Shown here: in pieces, positions 1 through 8,849 of the stretch
Position numbering within the stretch: the first letter of the stretch is position 1
How the letters are laid out: each line of letters opens with the position of its first letter
DNA from: Patescibacteria group bacterium
GTDB taxonomy: Bacteria > Patescibacteriota > Patescibacteriia > 2-12-FULL-60-25
DNA: 64,000 nucleotides
Assembly (NCBI GenBank): GCA_018061025.1
Contig: JAGOUY010000002.1
Span: 62,001-126,000 of the forward strand
Direction of reading: 5' to 3'
Position numbers and translations under genes: made by a program
Notes under the pieces: generated by a model
Seen by the model: only the letters and a program-made list of their open reading frames with translations
Database searches by the model: none
What the model was told of the DNA's origin: nothing

Positions 1-1051
1 CTGCGTCCGTTCCCCCAATACGCATCAAGATGATCGTACCCACGTTTCCAATAATGGCTGGCGCCACCTTCTCATCTAACTGCTCAATATATTGATGTGC
101 AATCGTCAGGTTCAATTTATATTTACGAGCTTCAGACAAAATCGTCGCAAACGATTCATTCGCAAAATTCTGAAACTCATCCACATACAAGTAAAAATCA
201 CGACGCTCATGTTCAAGCAAATTTTGGCGTTCTTGCGCGGCTAACTGGATTCTTGTCACCACCATCCCTCCCAACAACCGCATATTATCTTCTCCAATAC
301 GACCCTTAGACAAATTCACAATACAAATTTTACCGTCATCCATAATCTGGCGGAAGTTCACCGTAGACTTCACCTGAGCCACAATATTACGCACAACCGA
401 AGACGACAAAAATTGCCCAACCTTATTCTGGACCGGCGCAATCGCTTCCGTGGCATATTTTTCCGACCAAGACGCAAATTCCGCCACCCAAAATGTCTTT
501 ACAATTGGATCACGAATCTTGGCCGTCACGCGCGCACGATACTCTTTATCCACCAAGAGACGCGTAATTCCGAGCAAGGTTGCACCCGGATAATCGAGCA
601 ACGCCAAGACACAGTTCATTAAAATATACTCCATGCGGGCACTCCACACATCCGGCCAAATCTTTTTGAAGACCCCCATCAAGCCAGAAGCAACGAGGGG
701 CTTTTGGTCGTCATTCTCTGTTTCCAAAATGTTAAACCCCATCGGGAACGACGTATCCGAAGGGTTAAAATACACGACATCGTTAATACGCTGCGTCGGA
801 ACAAAATCAATCAATTTTTCGGCTGTATCTCCGTGCGGATCAATATAGCAACACCCATGCCCTGCAATAATATCGGACAAGATTAAATTCTCGAGCAAGG
901 TCGTTTTTCCCATGCCCGTTTTTCCCAACACATACATATGACGGCGTCGGTCATCCGTCTTAATCCCAAAGCGGCGGTTCTGGTTACGGAAATTCGTTTC
1001 CGCAAACAGCGTAATCTCGCGCTCATGGTCATGATCGTAGGTAATAGGCAT
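1..1051 (-). CDS. Conjugative-transfer/HerA-type ATPase (TraD/VirB4-like), partial at window edge
   Basis: The reading frame opens at the ATG at 1049-1051 and runs off the window edge, giving about 350 residues without the C-terminus. A Walker A motif (GKTGMGKTT) lies near residue 44, followed by YIDPHGD. A Walker B-like LYVDEFQNFANESF lies near residue 285. These are hallmarks of the DUF87/TraG-TraD family of hexameric ATPases that move DNA or protein through type IV secretion or pilus machines. It begins 11 bp after the stop of the upstream membrane protein, so the two are probably co-transcribed at the end of the nusA-yidC-secDF block. The exact substrate (DNA transfer, pilus or surface protein) cannot be read from the sequence. 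Confidence 0.85.
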   Translation of the reverse strand, partial: MPITYDHDHEREITLFAETNFRNQNRRFGIKTDDRRRHMYVLGKTGMGKTTLLENLILSDIIAGHGCCYIDPHGDTAEKLIDFVPTQRINDVVYFNPSDTSFPMGFNILETENDDQKPLVASGLMGVFKKIWPDVWSARMEYILMNCVLALLDYPGATLLGITRLLVDKEYRARVTAKIRDPIVKTFWVAEFASWSEKYATEAIAPVQNKVGQFLSSSVVRNIVAQVKSTVNFRQIMDDGKICIVNLSKGRIGEDNMRLLGGMVVTRIQLAAQERQNLLEHERRDFYLYVDEFQNFANESFATILSEARKYKLNLTIAHQYIEQLDEKVAPAIIGNVGTIILMRIGGTDA

Positions 1052-1062
1052 AGGAAGGAAAC

Positions 1063-2412
1063 TTACTCAAACGGGATGTTCGATGGCGCGTCCGTCTTCT
1101 TGGCTTCCGTACGACGAAGCTGCGGCGCCTTCACCTGCAATAAGATCGGAAAGTGCCAGAGCGTTGCCAACTCTTCGGTGGACATGAAGTAACGTGAAAT
1201 CCCATCGCCAGAACGCTTGGCGTAGCGCTTTATAAGCCTGGTCTTTCTAATCGCATTGCGCGCATCCTTAAACCACAAGATCGTACTACTCACCCCACAG
1301 GTCTTTGACTCCGGCTTAAGCGACTGCATCCCAAAGTCATTCATCTGCTTAATGGCTCCAATAAACGAATGTACCGCCCGAGGCTTTTTAAACACCTCTT
1401 TGCGTCCGACGTAAATAAAGCGGATTTTGGTATCAAAACCGATCTTGCCGCTCTTTCGCTCCAAAGCTTCCAGCTTGTATTTTTCCCCCGGTGATAACGC
1501 TGCCAACTTAGGGAACAAATCCTTCTTTTCTTCTTTAGGCTTTTCACCAGCCGGAAAAATCTCGCCTCCAACGGCAACCTTCAAAAAATCATTCAACACT
1601 TGCAAAGGAAAAAGGAAGGCTTTCCCAACCCAACTTTCCGACTCTTTCTCTTTAATCCCTTTAATCTTGTTAATTTCTATTTCAGCCCGTTTACGAAACT
1701 CCTTTTGATCCGTCATTTTAATATTAATTTGGTACCACGCTTGTTCGCCAGGCCCAAGATGGGCAAAATTCTCCAACATCCCCGCCAACGGATCTTTAAG
1801 TTCCCCCGATACCTGATCCGTAAAATCTTGATACGTCTTAATTGGGAAAGGGTCAGGCACAACCTGCGTTAACTCTGTCCCCCAGACATCCCATTCTTCA
1901 TCCGGATACTCTTGCGGAACCGCTTTGGCATAATTTTCAACCTCCGCGATATCTGCATCCGGGTATTGGGCGAAAATCGCAGACTTGATCATCGATTCAA
2001 ACCGTCGCTCACACCAAACATAATAGGAGACCTGTCCATCAATCGAAGCGATCTCCAAACTCACGGTCGTTTGCACAAACCCATCTACCCACGTTTCCGT
2101 CCAACTCGGCCCATTATGCATCCCGGCGATAGTGGAAAAAATATTTTCTACCGCTTTACAGGTCTGCTCAGATACGCGCGGCACCGTAATCTGTAATAAT
2201 ATCCATTCTTTTTTCTTCCAAAAGCGATCCTGAATATACTCTAGATACCCCTGTGTTCCTCCCCACCACGCAAACCAAGCGAAAAAAATCCAGCCACCGG
2301 ACTTGAGAATAATCCACATCGCCGCAAACGGATTTTGGCCTGCGAGGTCTAAAAACGTCTCAAGATCCAACGAAAAGATCGCTGGGAGAAAAGAAAAGAT
2401 GCCGTCGTCCAT
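1063..2412 (-). CDS. Membrane-anchored protein of unknown function paired with the ATPase
   Basis: About 449 residues from the ATG at 2412. A GTG at 2509-2511 would add 33 residues, but that stretch overlaps the end of secF and contains a CTCGATAC-type intergenic repeat, so the inner start is preferred. The N-terminus (MDDGIFSF) leads into a hydrophobic Trp/Phe-rich membrane segment (about residues 28-52), followed by a long soluble part with a DPFPIKTYQDF motif and Lys-rich loops. I do not recognise a named family. Proteins of this layout commonly sit directly upstream of DUF87 ATPases in Patescibacteria genomes, which suggests a membrane partner for that ATPase; this is inference. Confidence 0.75.
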   Translation of the reverse strand: MDDGIFSFLPAIFSLDLETFLDLAGQNPFAAMWIILKSGGWIFFAWFAWWGGTQGYLEYIQDRFWKKKEWILLQITVPRVSEQTCKAVENIFSTIAGMHNGPSWTETWVDGFVQTTVSLEIASIDGQVSYYVWCERRFESMIKSAIFAQYPDADIAEVENYAKAVPQEYPDEEWDVWGTELTQVVPDPFPIKTYQDFTDQVSGELKDPLAGMLENFAHLGPGEQAWYQINIKMTDQKEFRKRAEIEINKIKGIKEKESESWVGKAFLFPLQVLNDFLKVAVGGEIFPAGEKPKEEKKDLFPKLAALSPGEKYKLEALERKSGKIGFDTKIRFIYVGRKEVFKKPRAVHSFIGAIKQMNDFGMQSLKPESKTCGVSSTILWFKDARNAIRKTRLIKRYAKRSGDGISRYFMSTEELATLWHFPILLQVKAPQLRRTEAKKTDAPSNIPFE

Positions 2413-2503
2413 GCGACAGCATCTTACCACACTCTCTTCTTCCCAGTAAGTAGGGTTATTCCTTCTTTTATTCTTTATACTCGATACGCGATACTTTTCT
2501 CGT

Positions 2504-3409
2504 TTACGCACGTTTCCGTTTCTGCGCCCACAGGTGCAAGCTCACGAGCAATGGGGAAGCAACGAAGATAGAAGAATATGTCCCAACTGCAATTCCGATG
2601 ATCAACGTCAACGTAAACTCATGCAAGGTCGAACCACCAAAAAAGTGAACGGCTCCTAACGTAAGCAAGGTTGTAAACGAAGTATTAACGGAACGAAGGA
2701 ATGTTTGGTGAACCGACGCTTCCACAATCTCCGCAAAAGAACCTGCATGTTTTGGCAAATTCTCACGAATACGATCCAAAACGACAACCGTATCTGTAAT
2801 CGAATACCCCAAAATTGTCAGGATCGCGGCGATAAAGGAGGTGCCCACCTCAACATCATAATAGTGTCCAAGCCAGGCAAACACCCCGAGCGGGATAATG
2901 ACGTCATGTAAGGCGGTAAAAATGGTAACGAGACCATATTTCCACGATTGGACGGGGGCAGAAACCTTACGGAACACGTAGGCCACATACAACATGATCG
3001 CTAACAAGACGATCCCTAACCCCTGGAATGATTTGCGACGCAACTCCTCCCCCACCACCGGCCCAATCGCATCAAAGCGTAATTCGGAAACCGTCGGATA
3101 AGCAGCAGATAATGCTCCCAAAACCTTGGTATGCTCTTCCTCCGTCAATGGCTTGAGACGGAATTGCATGTCGGTCTCGGCCACTGGTTGGATCACGGCC
3201 GAACCAAACTCAACCCCACTCTGATCTAACACCCGTTGCACATCCGTAGACGAAGGCCGTTCCGTAAATCGAACTGCCATAAGCGTCCCGCCAGTAAAAT
3301 CAATCCCCTGCTTCAAGCCCCACATCGACAAAAACAAGATCGAAAGTCCAATCGTGACAGCCGACACCGCGTACCAAACGTGACGCAACTTAATAACATT
3401 CAACTTCAT
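2504..3409 (-). CDS. secF: Protein translocase subunit SecF
   Basis: 301 residues. One N-terminal membrane helix is followed by the conserved GIDFTGGTLM motif, a periplasmic-side P4-like domain, and five C-terminal helices containing VLDRIRENL and SVNTSFTTLLT, the standard SecF signatures. SecF works with SecD to drive proton-powered completion of Sec export. It starts 6 bp after the secD stop, so they form one transcription unit. Length is typical for the family. Confidence 0.96.
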   Translation of the reverse strand: MKLNVIKLRHVWYAVSAVTIGLSILFLSMWGLKQGIDFTGGTLMAVRFTERPSSTDVQRVLDQSGVEFGSAVIQPVAETDMQFRLKPLTEEEHTKVLGALSAAYPTVSELRFDAIGPVVGEELRRKSFQGLGIVLLAIMLYVAYVFRKVSAPVQSWKYGLVTIFTALHDVIIPLGVFAWLGHYYDVEVGTSFIAAILTILGYSITDTVVVLDRIRENLPKHAGSFAEIVEASVHQTFLRSVNTSFTTLLTLGAVHFFGGSTLHEFTLTLIIGIAVGTYSSIFVASPLLVSLHLWAQKRKRA

Positions 3410-3415
3410 AAGAGG

Positions 3416-5476
3416 TTAGCGTTTAGGGCGAAGAAAAATCCCACCATATTGCTGCAACTTAGTCTGCGCCAGGAAACGCAAGAACGTACGGGTCGCCACA
3501 ATCGCAGTAAATAAGGAGATAAGCGTACCAACAACAAGCGTCAAGGCAAACCCACGAATAACCGAAGAAGAGAACCCGTAGAGAACAGCACAGGAGATTA
3601 AGACGGTCACATGACCATCACGAATGGACGGCCAAGAACGCCGGAAGGCTTCTTCCAAGGCAACCAATAAGCTCTTGCCTTGTTTTAGCTCTTCTTTTAA
3701 GCGTTCAAACACCAGGACATTGGCATCAACCGCAATCCCGAGCGACAGGATAAACCCAGCAATACCCGCCAAGGTAAGCGTAATTGGAATCAACTTAAAG
3801 ACTGTTGCAGACAGGGCAGCATATAACACCAATGCTAAAATCGATACCAAACCAGGCAAACGATATACCAAGACCATGAAGAGAGCGACGAAGAGGAAGC
3901 CATACAAACCCGCCACCAATGATTTGGTCAGCGAATCTGCCCCAAGCGTTGGCCCAACCGTCTGTTGCGCAATCAACTTAATCCCAACAGGCAAGGCACC
4001 CGCCTGCAAACGACGCGCAAGGACTTTTGCTTCTTCGACATTCCCACTTCCCTGGATAACCGCACGGCCACCCGCAATCTCTGCCTGTACAATCGGCGTA
4101 GAGATTGCGACACCGTCTAAGAAGATACCAACCGGCTTCCCAATATTACGACGCGTAATCTCTTCAAACAGACGGGCACCTTCATCGTTAAACTGCAAAG
4201 ACACCAATGGCGTACCCACCTGTGGATCAAAATCTACACGTGCAGACGCCAACTCCTTTCCGGTAAGCTTGGTTGCCTTCCAAGGATCCGTCGGCACAAG
4301 ATCAGACGCAACTGTACGCTTAACCTCGATGACACGCACACGCACATCATTCTTAGGATTTTCTCCAATTTTTTGGATTAAATGAAATCCAAACTGTGAT
4401 TCCGCGATATCGGAGATCTCCCCCTTTTTGGCTGCGAACGCAGCTGTTTCAAAGGCTTGATCTACAAACTGACCTTTAACAACCCAATCCAGCTCCCCGT
4501 TCGTGGAACTTGCCGTCGGGTCATCAGAAAACTCTTTGATCAAGTCAACAAAGTTCTGTGGCGTGGCACGCTTCTTTAAATCCGTAATCTTGGCTAAGGC
4601 TTTGGCGCGCTCTTGCTGCTGAATCTCATTCAAAGGCACGATCACACCTTCACTATTCTTGCCCGGCACAGGTGCACGCACCAATAAATGACGGACTTTA
4701 ATTTCGTTGCCTAAACTCTTGATTTCTTCTGCTCGAGCAACCGCATACGTCCGTGGACGCTCAATCGCGAGCTTGGCAATCGTGCCCGTAGACGCAAGCT
4801 TGAAGATCTCATACAAATCCTGATGGTTGGGATTTGTCGCCAGAAATCCAAGATCCCCTCCCTTGGCTTTCAAGTCTGTATCTTCATTCTTTTCCCGTGC
4901 TACCGCTTCAAATGAGGCCGGAGTCTTTAAGACGTCATTTAAAATCGCGACGGCGCGTTGCTCTTCCTCCCTATTCTTTGCTTCCATCTGCTTCTTCTGG
5001 TCTTCGGTCAACTCTGCACTTGCCGCTTCATTCGCTTCTTTAAATTCCAAGATCGGCGTTTCGCCAATCAGCTTAATCGCATCATTCACACTCTTAATAC
5101 CCGCCAACTCAACCGTCACACGCCAACTATTGCCAGACTGTGTCGTTTGGATAAGTGGCTCCGAAACACCGAGCGTATTCACACGACGCTCAATCACATC
5201 GCGAACCCCATTTAAGGCCTCACGACGATCTGCATCGGGGATTTGGGTTACGTCCGCTTCATATTCAAGATGGGTTCCGCCTTGCAAATCAAGACCCAGC
5301 ACAAACGGGGTCTTGATCGTCCCAATTCCAAAGCCAATACGGGATTTGAGCTGACCAGAGAGCCAATTATAGGGCGCAGGATAAGCAAAGGTTCCGGCAG
5401 CTAGCAGAAGGACGATAAGCCAGGCCGCGCGTGTGCGTACAGTTTTCTTTTGAGGAGAAGAAGTAGATCGATTCAT
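3416..5476 (-). CDS. secD: Protein translocase subunit SecD with inserted parvulin (PpiC-type) domains
   Basis: 686 residues. SecD hallmarks are an N-terminal helix (about 17-35), LGLDLQGGTHLEYE (about 59-73), ERRVNTLGVSEP, and five C-terminal helices with GIAVDANVLVFERLKEEL. Between the P1 halves lies an insertion of about 210 residues. Residues about 258-372 (from VRHLLVRAP through GGELDWV-like and FGFHLIQKIGE) form a recognisable parvulin prolyl isomerase. Residues about 170-253 (with GGDLGFLATN) look like a second parvulin lacking its first strand. Ordinary SecD proteins have no such domain. The fusion would place a foldase on the exit side of the Sec channel. Domain identity is from recognised motifs; catalytic activity is not shown. 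Confidence 0.95.
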   Translation of the reverse strand: MNRSTSSPQKKTVRTRAAWLIVLLLAAGTFAYPAPYNWLSGQLKSRIGFGIGTIKTPFVLGLDLQGGTHLEYEADVTQIPDADRREALNGVRDVIERRVNTLGVSEPLIQTTQSGNSWRVTVELAGIKSVNDAIKLIGETPILEFKEANEAASAELTEDQKKQMEAKNREEEQRAVAILNDVLKTPASFEAVAREKNEDTDLKAKGGDLGFLATNPNHQDLYEIFKLASTGTIAKLAIERPRTYAVARAEEIKSLGNEIKVRHLLVRAPVPGKNSEGVIVPLNEIQQQERAKALAKITDLKKRATPQNFVDLIKEFSDDPTASSTNGELDWVVKGQFVDQAFETAAFAAKKGEISDIAESQFGFHLIQKIGENPKNDVRVRVIEVKRTVASDLVPTDPWKATKLTGKELASARVDFDPQVGTPLVSLQFNDEGARLFEEITRRNIGKPVGIFLDGVAISTPIVQAEIAGGRAVIQGSGNVEEAKVLARRLQAGALPVGIKLIAQQTVGPTLGADSLTKSLVAGLYGFLFVALFMVLVYRLPGLVSILALVLYAALSATVFKLIPITLTLAGIAGFILSLGIAVDANVLVFERLKEELKQGKSLLVALEEAFRRSWPSIRDGHVTVLISCAVLYGFSSSVIRGFALTLVVGTLISLFTAIVATRTFLRFLAQTKLQQYGGIFLRPKR

Positions 5477-5530
5477 ACGTAAATGATAAACGGCCGGAGT
5501 TTAACGCACGGGGAAGAAAAAAGACAATGA

Positions 5531-6292
5531 TTAAACGGTAGGAACAAGGGCAGCTGTGGGTTTCTTCAGAGTCCAATGCTGTTGAGCGACCGTGAGCAAG
5601 CTCATCGTAAGCCAGTAGAGTGAAAGCCCACCTGGCAAAGAAAAGCCAATGACAATGGTCAAAATGGGCATCATATACATCATCTGTTTATTCATCATGG
5701 CCGCCATTCCCTCGTCTTTTGCGCCTGGCTTGCCAGCCACTTCTGGAGGAGGAGGGGCAATCGCGCCCGCCGGCGGCTTGAGCATTTGACGCGTTTGCAA
5801 GAACTGGACAGCCCCAGCTAATACCGCCAAGACATAACTTGGGTGGACTAAATCGAATACGCCCAAAAACTTAGCATTGACCATCTGGGGATTAGCCACA
5901 AACGAATAGAGCAAGTTATCAAACGTACCAGACGTAAGACCGATTGATAAGGCACGATACAATGCAATGAAGACCGGCAACTGAATGAGCAGAGGTAAAC
6001 ACGAGGCCGCTGGGTTAACCTTCTCTTTTGAATAGAGCGCCATGAGTTCGCGTGCCTGACCTTCCTTATCATCCTTAAGCCGCGCACGCACCTCTTCGAT
6101 CTTCGGCTGCAATTGCTGCAGGGCACGCTGCTGTTTTAACTGGGCTTGGGTGAGCGGATACAAGATGAGCTTCACGATGAAGGTGACCACGATAATTGCA
6201 AAGCCAATATCATGACCAGGCAAAACGTTGTACAACCAAATCAAGAGGTTGAGGATGGGTTGAAGAAGAAAGGTGGTAAAAAGACTAGACAT
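5531..6292 (-). CDS. yidC: Membrane protein insertase YidC/Oxa1 family
   Basis: 253 residues, the short Gram-positive-like form without the large periplasmic domain. Motifs include YNVLPGHDIGFAIIVVTFIVKLILYPLT, the helical hairpin rich in KQQRAL, PAASCLPLLIQLPVFIALYRAL, and a C-terminal LPGGLSLYWLTMSLLTVAQQ. YidC inserts membrane proteins alone or with SecYEG-SecDF. A Pro/Ala-rich cytoplasmic loop (about residues 175-195) is lineage-specific. The gene lies 54 bp upstream of secD and 18 bp downstream of nusA on the same strand. No SD is visible; the leader before ATG is pyrimidine-rich. Confidence 0.95.
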   Translation of the reverse strand: MSSLFTTFLLQPILNLLIWLYNVLPGHDIGFAIIVVTFIVKLILYPLTQAQLKQQRALQQLQPKIEEVRARLKDDKEGQARELMALYSKEKVNPAASCLPLLIQLPVFIALYRALSIGLTSGTFDNLLYSFVANPQMVNAKFLGVFDLVHPSYVLAVLAGAVQFLQTRQMLKPPAGAIAPPPPEVAGKPGAKDEGMAAMMNKQMMYMMPILTIVIGFSLPGGLSLYWLTMSLLTVAQQHWTLKKPTAALVPTV

Positions 6293-6310
6293 ACAAAGGA
6301 AAGACCTAGA

Positions 6311-7645
6311 TTAAACCGCTTCTTCTTTTTTAACTTCAGCATTGGCGGCTCCTTCTAACGGCTCTGCAGCACTGGCAACATCCTTCGCATCCGCCTCTTG
6401 AGCCAATTCAGGCGCTTCTGTCGCAGGAGCGGCGGCTGCTTCTTCAAAGGCTCCTGTTTCAGAATCCGCGACGACTTTTCCGCCTTGTTCCACGACCGTA
6501 ATCTTCCAACCGGTGAGCTTGGCGGCTAAACGCACGTTCTGTCCGCCCTTCCCAATCGCCAAAGACAATTGGTCGGCCGTCACAGACACAACCGCAAGGT
6601 GCTCTTCATCACGCAATTCAACCGCTAAGACTTTGGCGGGTGATAAGGCCGCTTGCACATAGGCCGCGGCATTTTCACTCCATTCGATGATATCAATCTT
6701 CTCTCCATTCAATTCACGAATCATGGTCTGGATACGCGTCCCACGCTGACCAATACAGGAGCCAATTGGGTCGATAGCTTCATCATTGGTAGATACAGCC
6801 ACCTTGGCACGACTCCCCGCTTCACGCGCAATCCCTTTGATTTCGACCACTCCATTGGCAATTTCTGGAATTTCTTGGATAAACAAAGACGTGATCAATT
6901 GCGGGCTAGTACGCGACAAACGAATTTCTGGACCTTTGCCGGTCAACGCCACTTCACGCAACAACGCTTTGATACGCGTACCTGGGTAGTACCGTTCCGT
7001 TTCGATTTGATCTTCTGGCAACATGATGCCAGTAGCACGACCAAGGTCAATCAAAACCACACGTCCTTCACGACGCTGAATGGTGACATTCATAAGCTCC
7101 CCTTCACGACCTTTGAAGTCGCTATAGATCACGCCACGTTCCGCCTCGCGTAATTTTTGCAACACGACTTGCTTAGCGGTTTGCGCGGCCATACGACCAA
7201 AAGCAGCTGGCACACTCAGCTCAACACGAATCTCTTCTCCCAAGGCCGCGTCTGGCTTTAAGTCGCGCGCATCCGAAATCATGATCATGGTCTTTGGATT
7301 AAAGACCGGATCAAGTAATTTGCCATCTGGACCAAATTCCGGCGCCTTCACCTCTTCACGCTCACGTCGGCCACCCCGTACTTCTTTTTCCTCTGGAATC
7401 TCGACGGGCGTCTCTGGCAACTCCATGTCTTCCACCACGGTCTTTACATCAAAGACACGAATACCCGCCGTCTGACCATCGTACCGTTCTGGATCAAACT
7501 GGACTTTAATGTTTTGGTTTTTGTTCCCAAAATCTTTTCTAAAGGCGGCCGCTAGGGCTGATTCTACGGTCTCTAAGACCGACTCATAGGCAATGCCTTT
7601 TTCGTCGGCAATCTGCTTCATGGCTTGGGAAATGGGACTGGCCAT
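6311..7645 (-). CDS. nusA: Transcription termination/antitermination factor NusA
   Basis: 444 residues. The N-terminal NusA domain (about 1-155) is followed by an S1 domain and tandem KH domains ([32 protein letters not shown]). The last 50 residues are an Ala/Glu-rich acidic tail in place of the extra repeats seen in proteobacteria. NusA binds RNA polymerase and controls pausing and termination. It heads the nusA-yidC-secD-secF minus-strand block. Confidence 0.96.
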   Translation of the reverse strand: MASPISQAMKQIADEKGIAYESVLETVESALAAAFRKDFGNKNQNIKVQFDPERYDGQTAGIRVFDVKTVVEDMELPETPVEIPEEKEVRGGRREREEVKAPEFGPDGKLLDPVFNPKTMIMISDARDLKPDAALGEEIRVELSVPAAFGRMAAQTAKQVVLQKLREAERGVIYSDFKGREGELMNVTIQRREGRVVLIDLGRATGIMLPEDQIETERYYPGTRIKALLREVALTGKGPEIRLSRTSPQLITSLFIQEIPEIANGVVEIKGIAREAGSRAKVAVSTNDEAIDPIGSCIGQRGTRIQTMIRELNGEKIDIIEWSENAAAYVQAALSPAKVLAVELRDEEHLAVVSVTADQLSLAIGKGGQNVRLAAKLTGWKITVVEQGGKVVADSETGAFEEAAAAPATEAPELAQEADAKDVASAAEPLEGAANAEVKKEEAV

Positions 7646-7663
7646 ATCATCGTGAAAGGAAAT

Positions 7664-7735
7664 TAGGAGTTAGGCATTAGGAATTAGGAATCTAGCTGAG
7701 GAAATTGAGGCATCCTACCTAATGCCTAACTCCTA
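7664..7735. repeat. Inverted repeat upstream of nusA
   Basis: Arms at 7664-7681 and 7718-7735 (core AGGAGTTAGGCATTAGG and its complement) match perfectly over 18 bp around a 36-bp centre. Neither side has a T-tract. It lies just upstream of the nusA start, so it could be a leader hairpin or a relic of a dispersed repeat. Confidence 0.7.
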
Positions 7736-7840
7736 GCGCCTAAGGCCTATTGCGTATGTATAAAAGAAACCCGTTCTTCCGAACGAGTCATCCATGGCGA
7801 CAGGATACGCATCTTTCCCCTATCCGTCAAGCGCGACGAA

Positions 7841-7870
7841 TTGACGGGAACGGGAATAATGTATTACCAT
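7841..7870 (+). promoter_or_regulatory. Putative sigma70-type promoter of the orphan gene at 7946
   Basis: TTGACG at 7841-7846, an 18-bp spacer, then TACCAT at 7865-7870. The same TACCAT -10 hexamer occurs in the promoter of the orphan at 52588-53013. Predicted from sequence only. Confidence 0.4.
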
Positions 7871-7945
7871 TTTGCGCAATGTTTCGGGGGACGAAGCAGG
7901 TGGGCCGGACAATTCCGGTGCTTACACCTAAATAGGGTGAAGCGC

Positions 7946-8542
7946 ATGACGCAGCAGACGAGCGAACTGAGCAAGCAGCAGAGGCACACGGTCAAGAGCA
8001 TGCAGGACGTGATCGCCAACGGGAACAAGCTCCTCGTGGTGGTCGCGCAGAAGTCGCAGAGGACGCAGAGCTTCTGCCAGGCCATGCAGCAGCTGATCGG
8101 GAGCGAAGGCCTCCAGATCACGCTGACCGGCAAGGGCCGGAAGAAGAACACGATCTCCAACACGCTCAGCGACAAGAAGGACTGCACGGGCATCGTGATC
8201 ATGAACGGCGAGTGCCTGACCGCCGAAGACCAGGGCTTCCTCGCGGCCCTCAAGGACACGAACAAGCTCCCGGTCACCATCATCGTCACCGCCGAAGATC
8301 CTGGCAACCTGATGGATCGGTCGGACAAGACCAAGCCCGAGTCCGAGCGGACCGGACCGTGGAGCCAGGACTTCGTCATGAAGGCGGTGTCCCGTACGCA
8401 CCACTGGCCGACCGCGCAGCAGACCACCACTCCGCAGCCGGCTCCCACGACCGCGCCGCCGCCCGACGCCAGCAAGCGCAAGACGCCCCCCGTCCTGAGC
8501 CCCCCGGCGCAGCCGCCCACGCAGTACGCCGAGACCGGCTGA
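7946..8542 (+). CDS. Orphan GC-rich gene, unknown cytosolic protein with Pro-rich tail
   Basis: 198 residues from the ATG at 7946, preceded by AGGGTGA as SD; an earlier in-frame ATG lacks one. Codons almost all end in G or C, unlike neighbouring genes, which also shows that this frame and not the overlapping longer reverse frame is coding. The body (about 1-145) alternates beta and helix with LLVVVAQKSQ and IVIMNGECLTAEDQGFLAAL, somewhat like an NTPase core but with no Walker A. The last 50 residues are a Pro/Thr/Ala-rich tail. No signal peptide is seen and the function is unknown. The codon bias suggests transfer or special selection. Confidence 0.7.
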   Translation: MTQQTSELSKQQRHTVKSMQDVIANGNKLLVVVAQKSQRTQSFCQAMQQLIGSEGLQITLTGKGRKKNTISNTLSDKKDCTGIVIMNGECLTAEDQGFLAALKDTNKLPVTIIVTAEDPGNLMDRSDKTKPESERTGPWSQDFVMKAVSRTHHWPTAQQTTTPQPAPTTAPPPDASKRKTPPVLSPPAQPPTQYAETG

Positions 8543-8671
8543 CCCAGAGCCCTCACACAGTTCCTCACACCCTTTTTAAAACAACACGCTTCTTCCCCTC
8601 CTTCCTTGCCCATCGAACGGACAAGACCCAGGCCTCACCTGCGTCAACGTCCGTCACGAGGGCTCGTTTTA

Positions 8672-8757
8672 TTATCGTAAAACATGAAGCGTATAACGTG
8701 AATCCCCGATAGGATCATTTTCAGGGTTTTACGCTATACACTTCACGTTTCAGGGGC
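8672..8757. repeat. Imperfect inverted repeat
   Basis: CGTAAAAC near the left end and GTTTTACG near the right half are complementary, as are GAAGCGTATA-like and CTATACACTTC-like segments. It sits just upstream of the promoter at 8763, so it might be a terminator remnant or a dispersed palindromic element. It has no clear T-run. Confidence 0.4.
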
Positions 8758-8762
8758 TCTTA

Positions 8763-8791
8763 TTGACATTTTATTATTATCTTGCTTAGAT
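8763..8791 (+). promoter_or_regulatory. Sigma70-type promoter of the orphan lipoprotein gene
   Basis: A perfect TTGACA at 8763-8768, 17-bp AT-rich spacer, and TTAGAT at 8786-8791. Transcription would begin near 8798, leaving a leader of about 50 nt with a strong SD. Confidence 0.65.
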
Positions 8792-8849
8792 ACGTCATCC
8801 GGACTATGCTGTAGGTACAGCTGACGGAAGTCAAAGGAGAGGTCGTTCC

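Larger units (their letters stand above)
7646..7945. other. Intergenic stretch between nusA and an orphan gene
   Basis: No coding region with believable codon use is visible. It holds an 18-bp inverted repeat (7664-7735), a small hairpin with arms CGTTC/GAACG around 7773-7786, and a TTGACG promoter-like element at 7841-7870 for the plus-strand gene at 7946. Confidence 0.5.
8543..8849. other. Intergenic region between two GC-rich orphan genes
   Basis: No gene is seen. It contains a degenerate inverted repeat (about 8672-8757, with CGTAAAAC and GTTTTACG arms and TATA-containing middles) and the promoter of the downstream lipoprotein gene. Confidence 0.45.

Noticed and set aside
3624..4385. 253-codon plus-strand frame inside secD
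   Set aside because: Shadow of a clearly conserved gene on the other strand.
7864..8613. Long minus-strand frame (249 codons) opposite the 7946 gene
   Set aside because: GC-rich plus-strand codon bias makes stops rare on the other strand; no SD and Cys/Gly/Val-rich unnatural composition.
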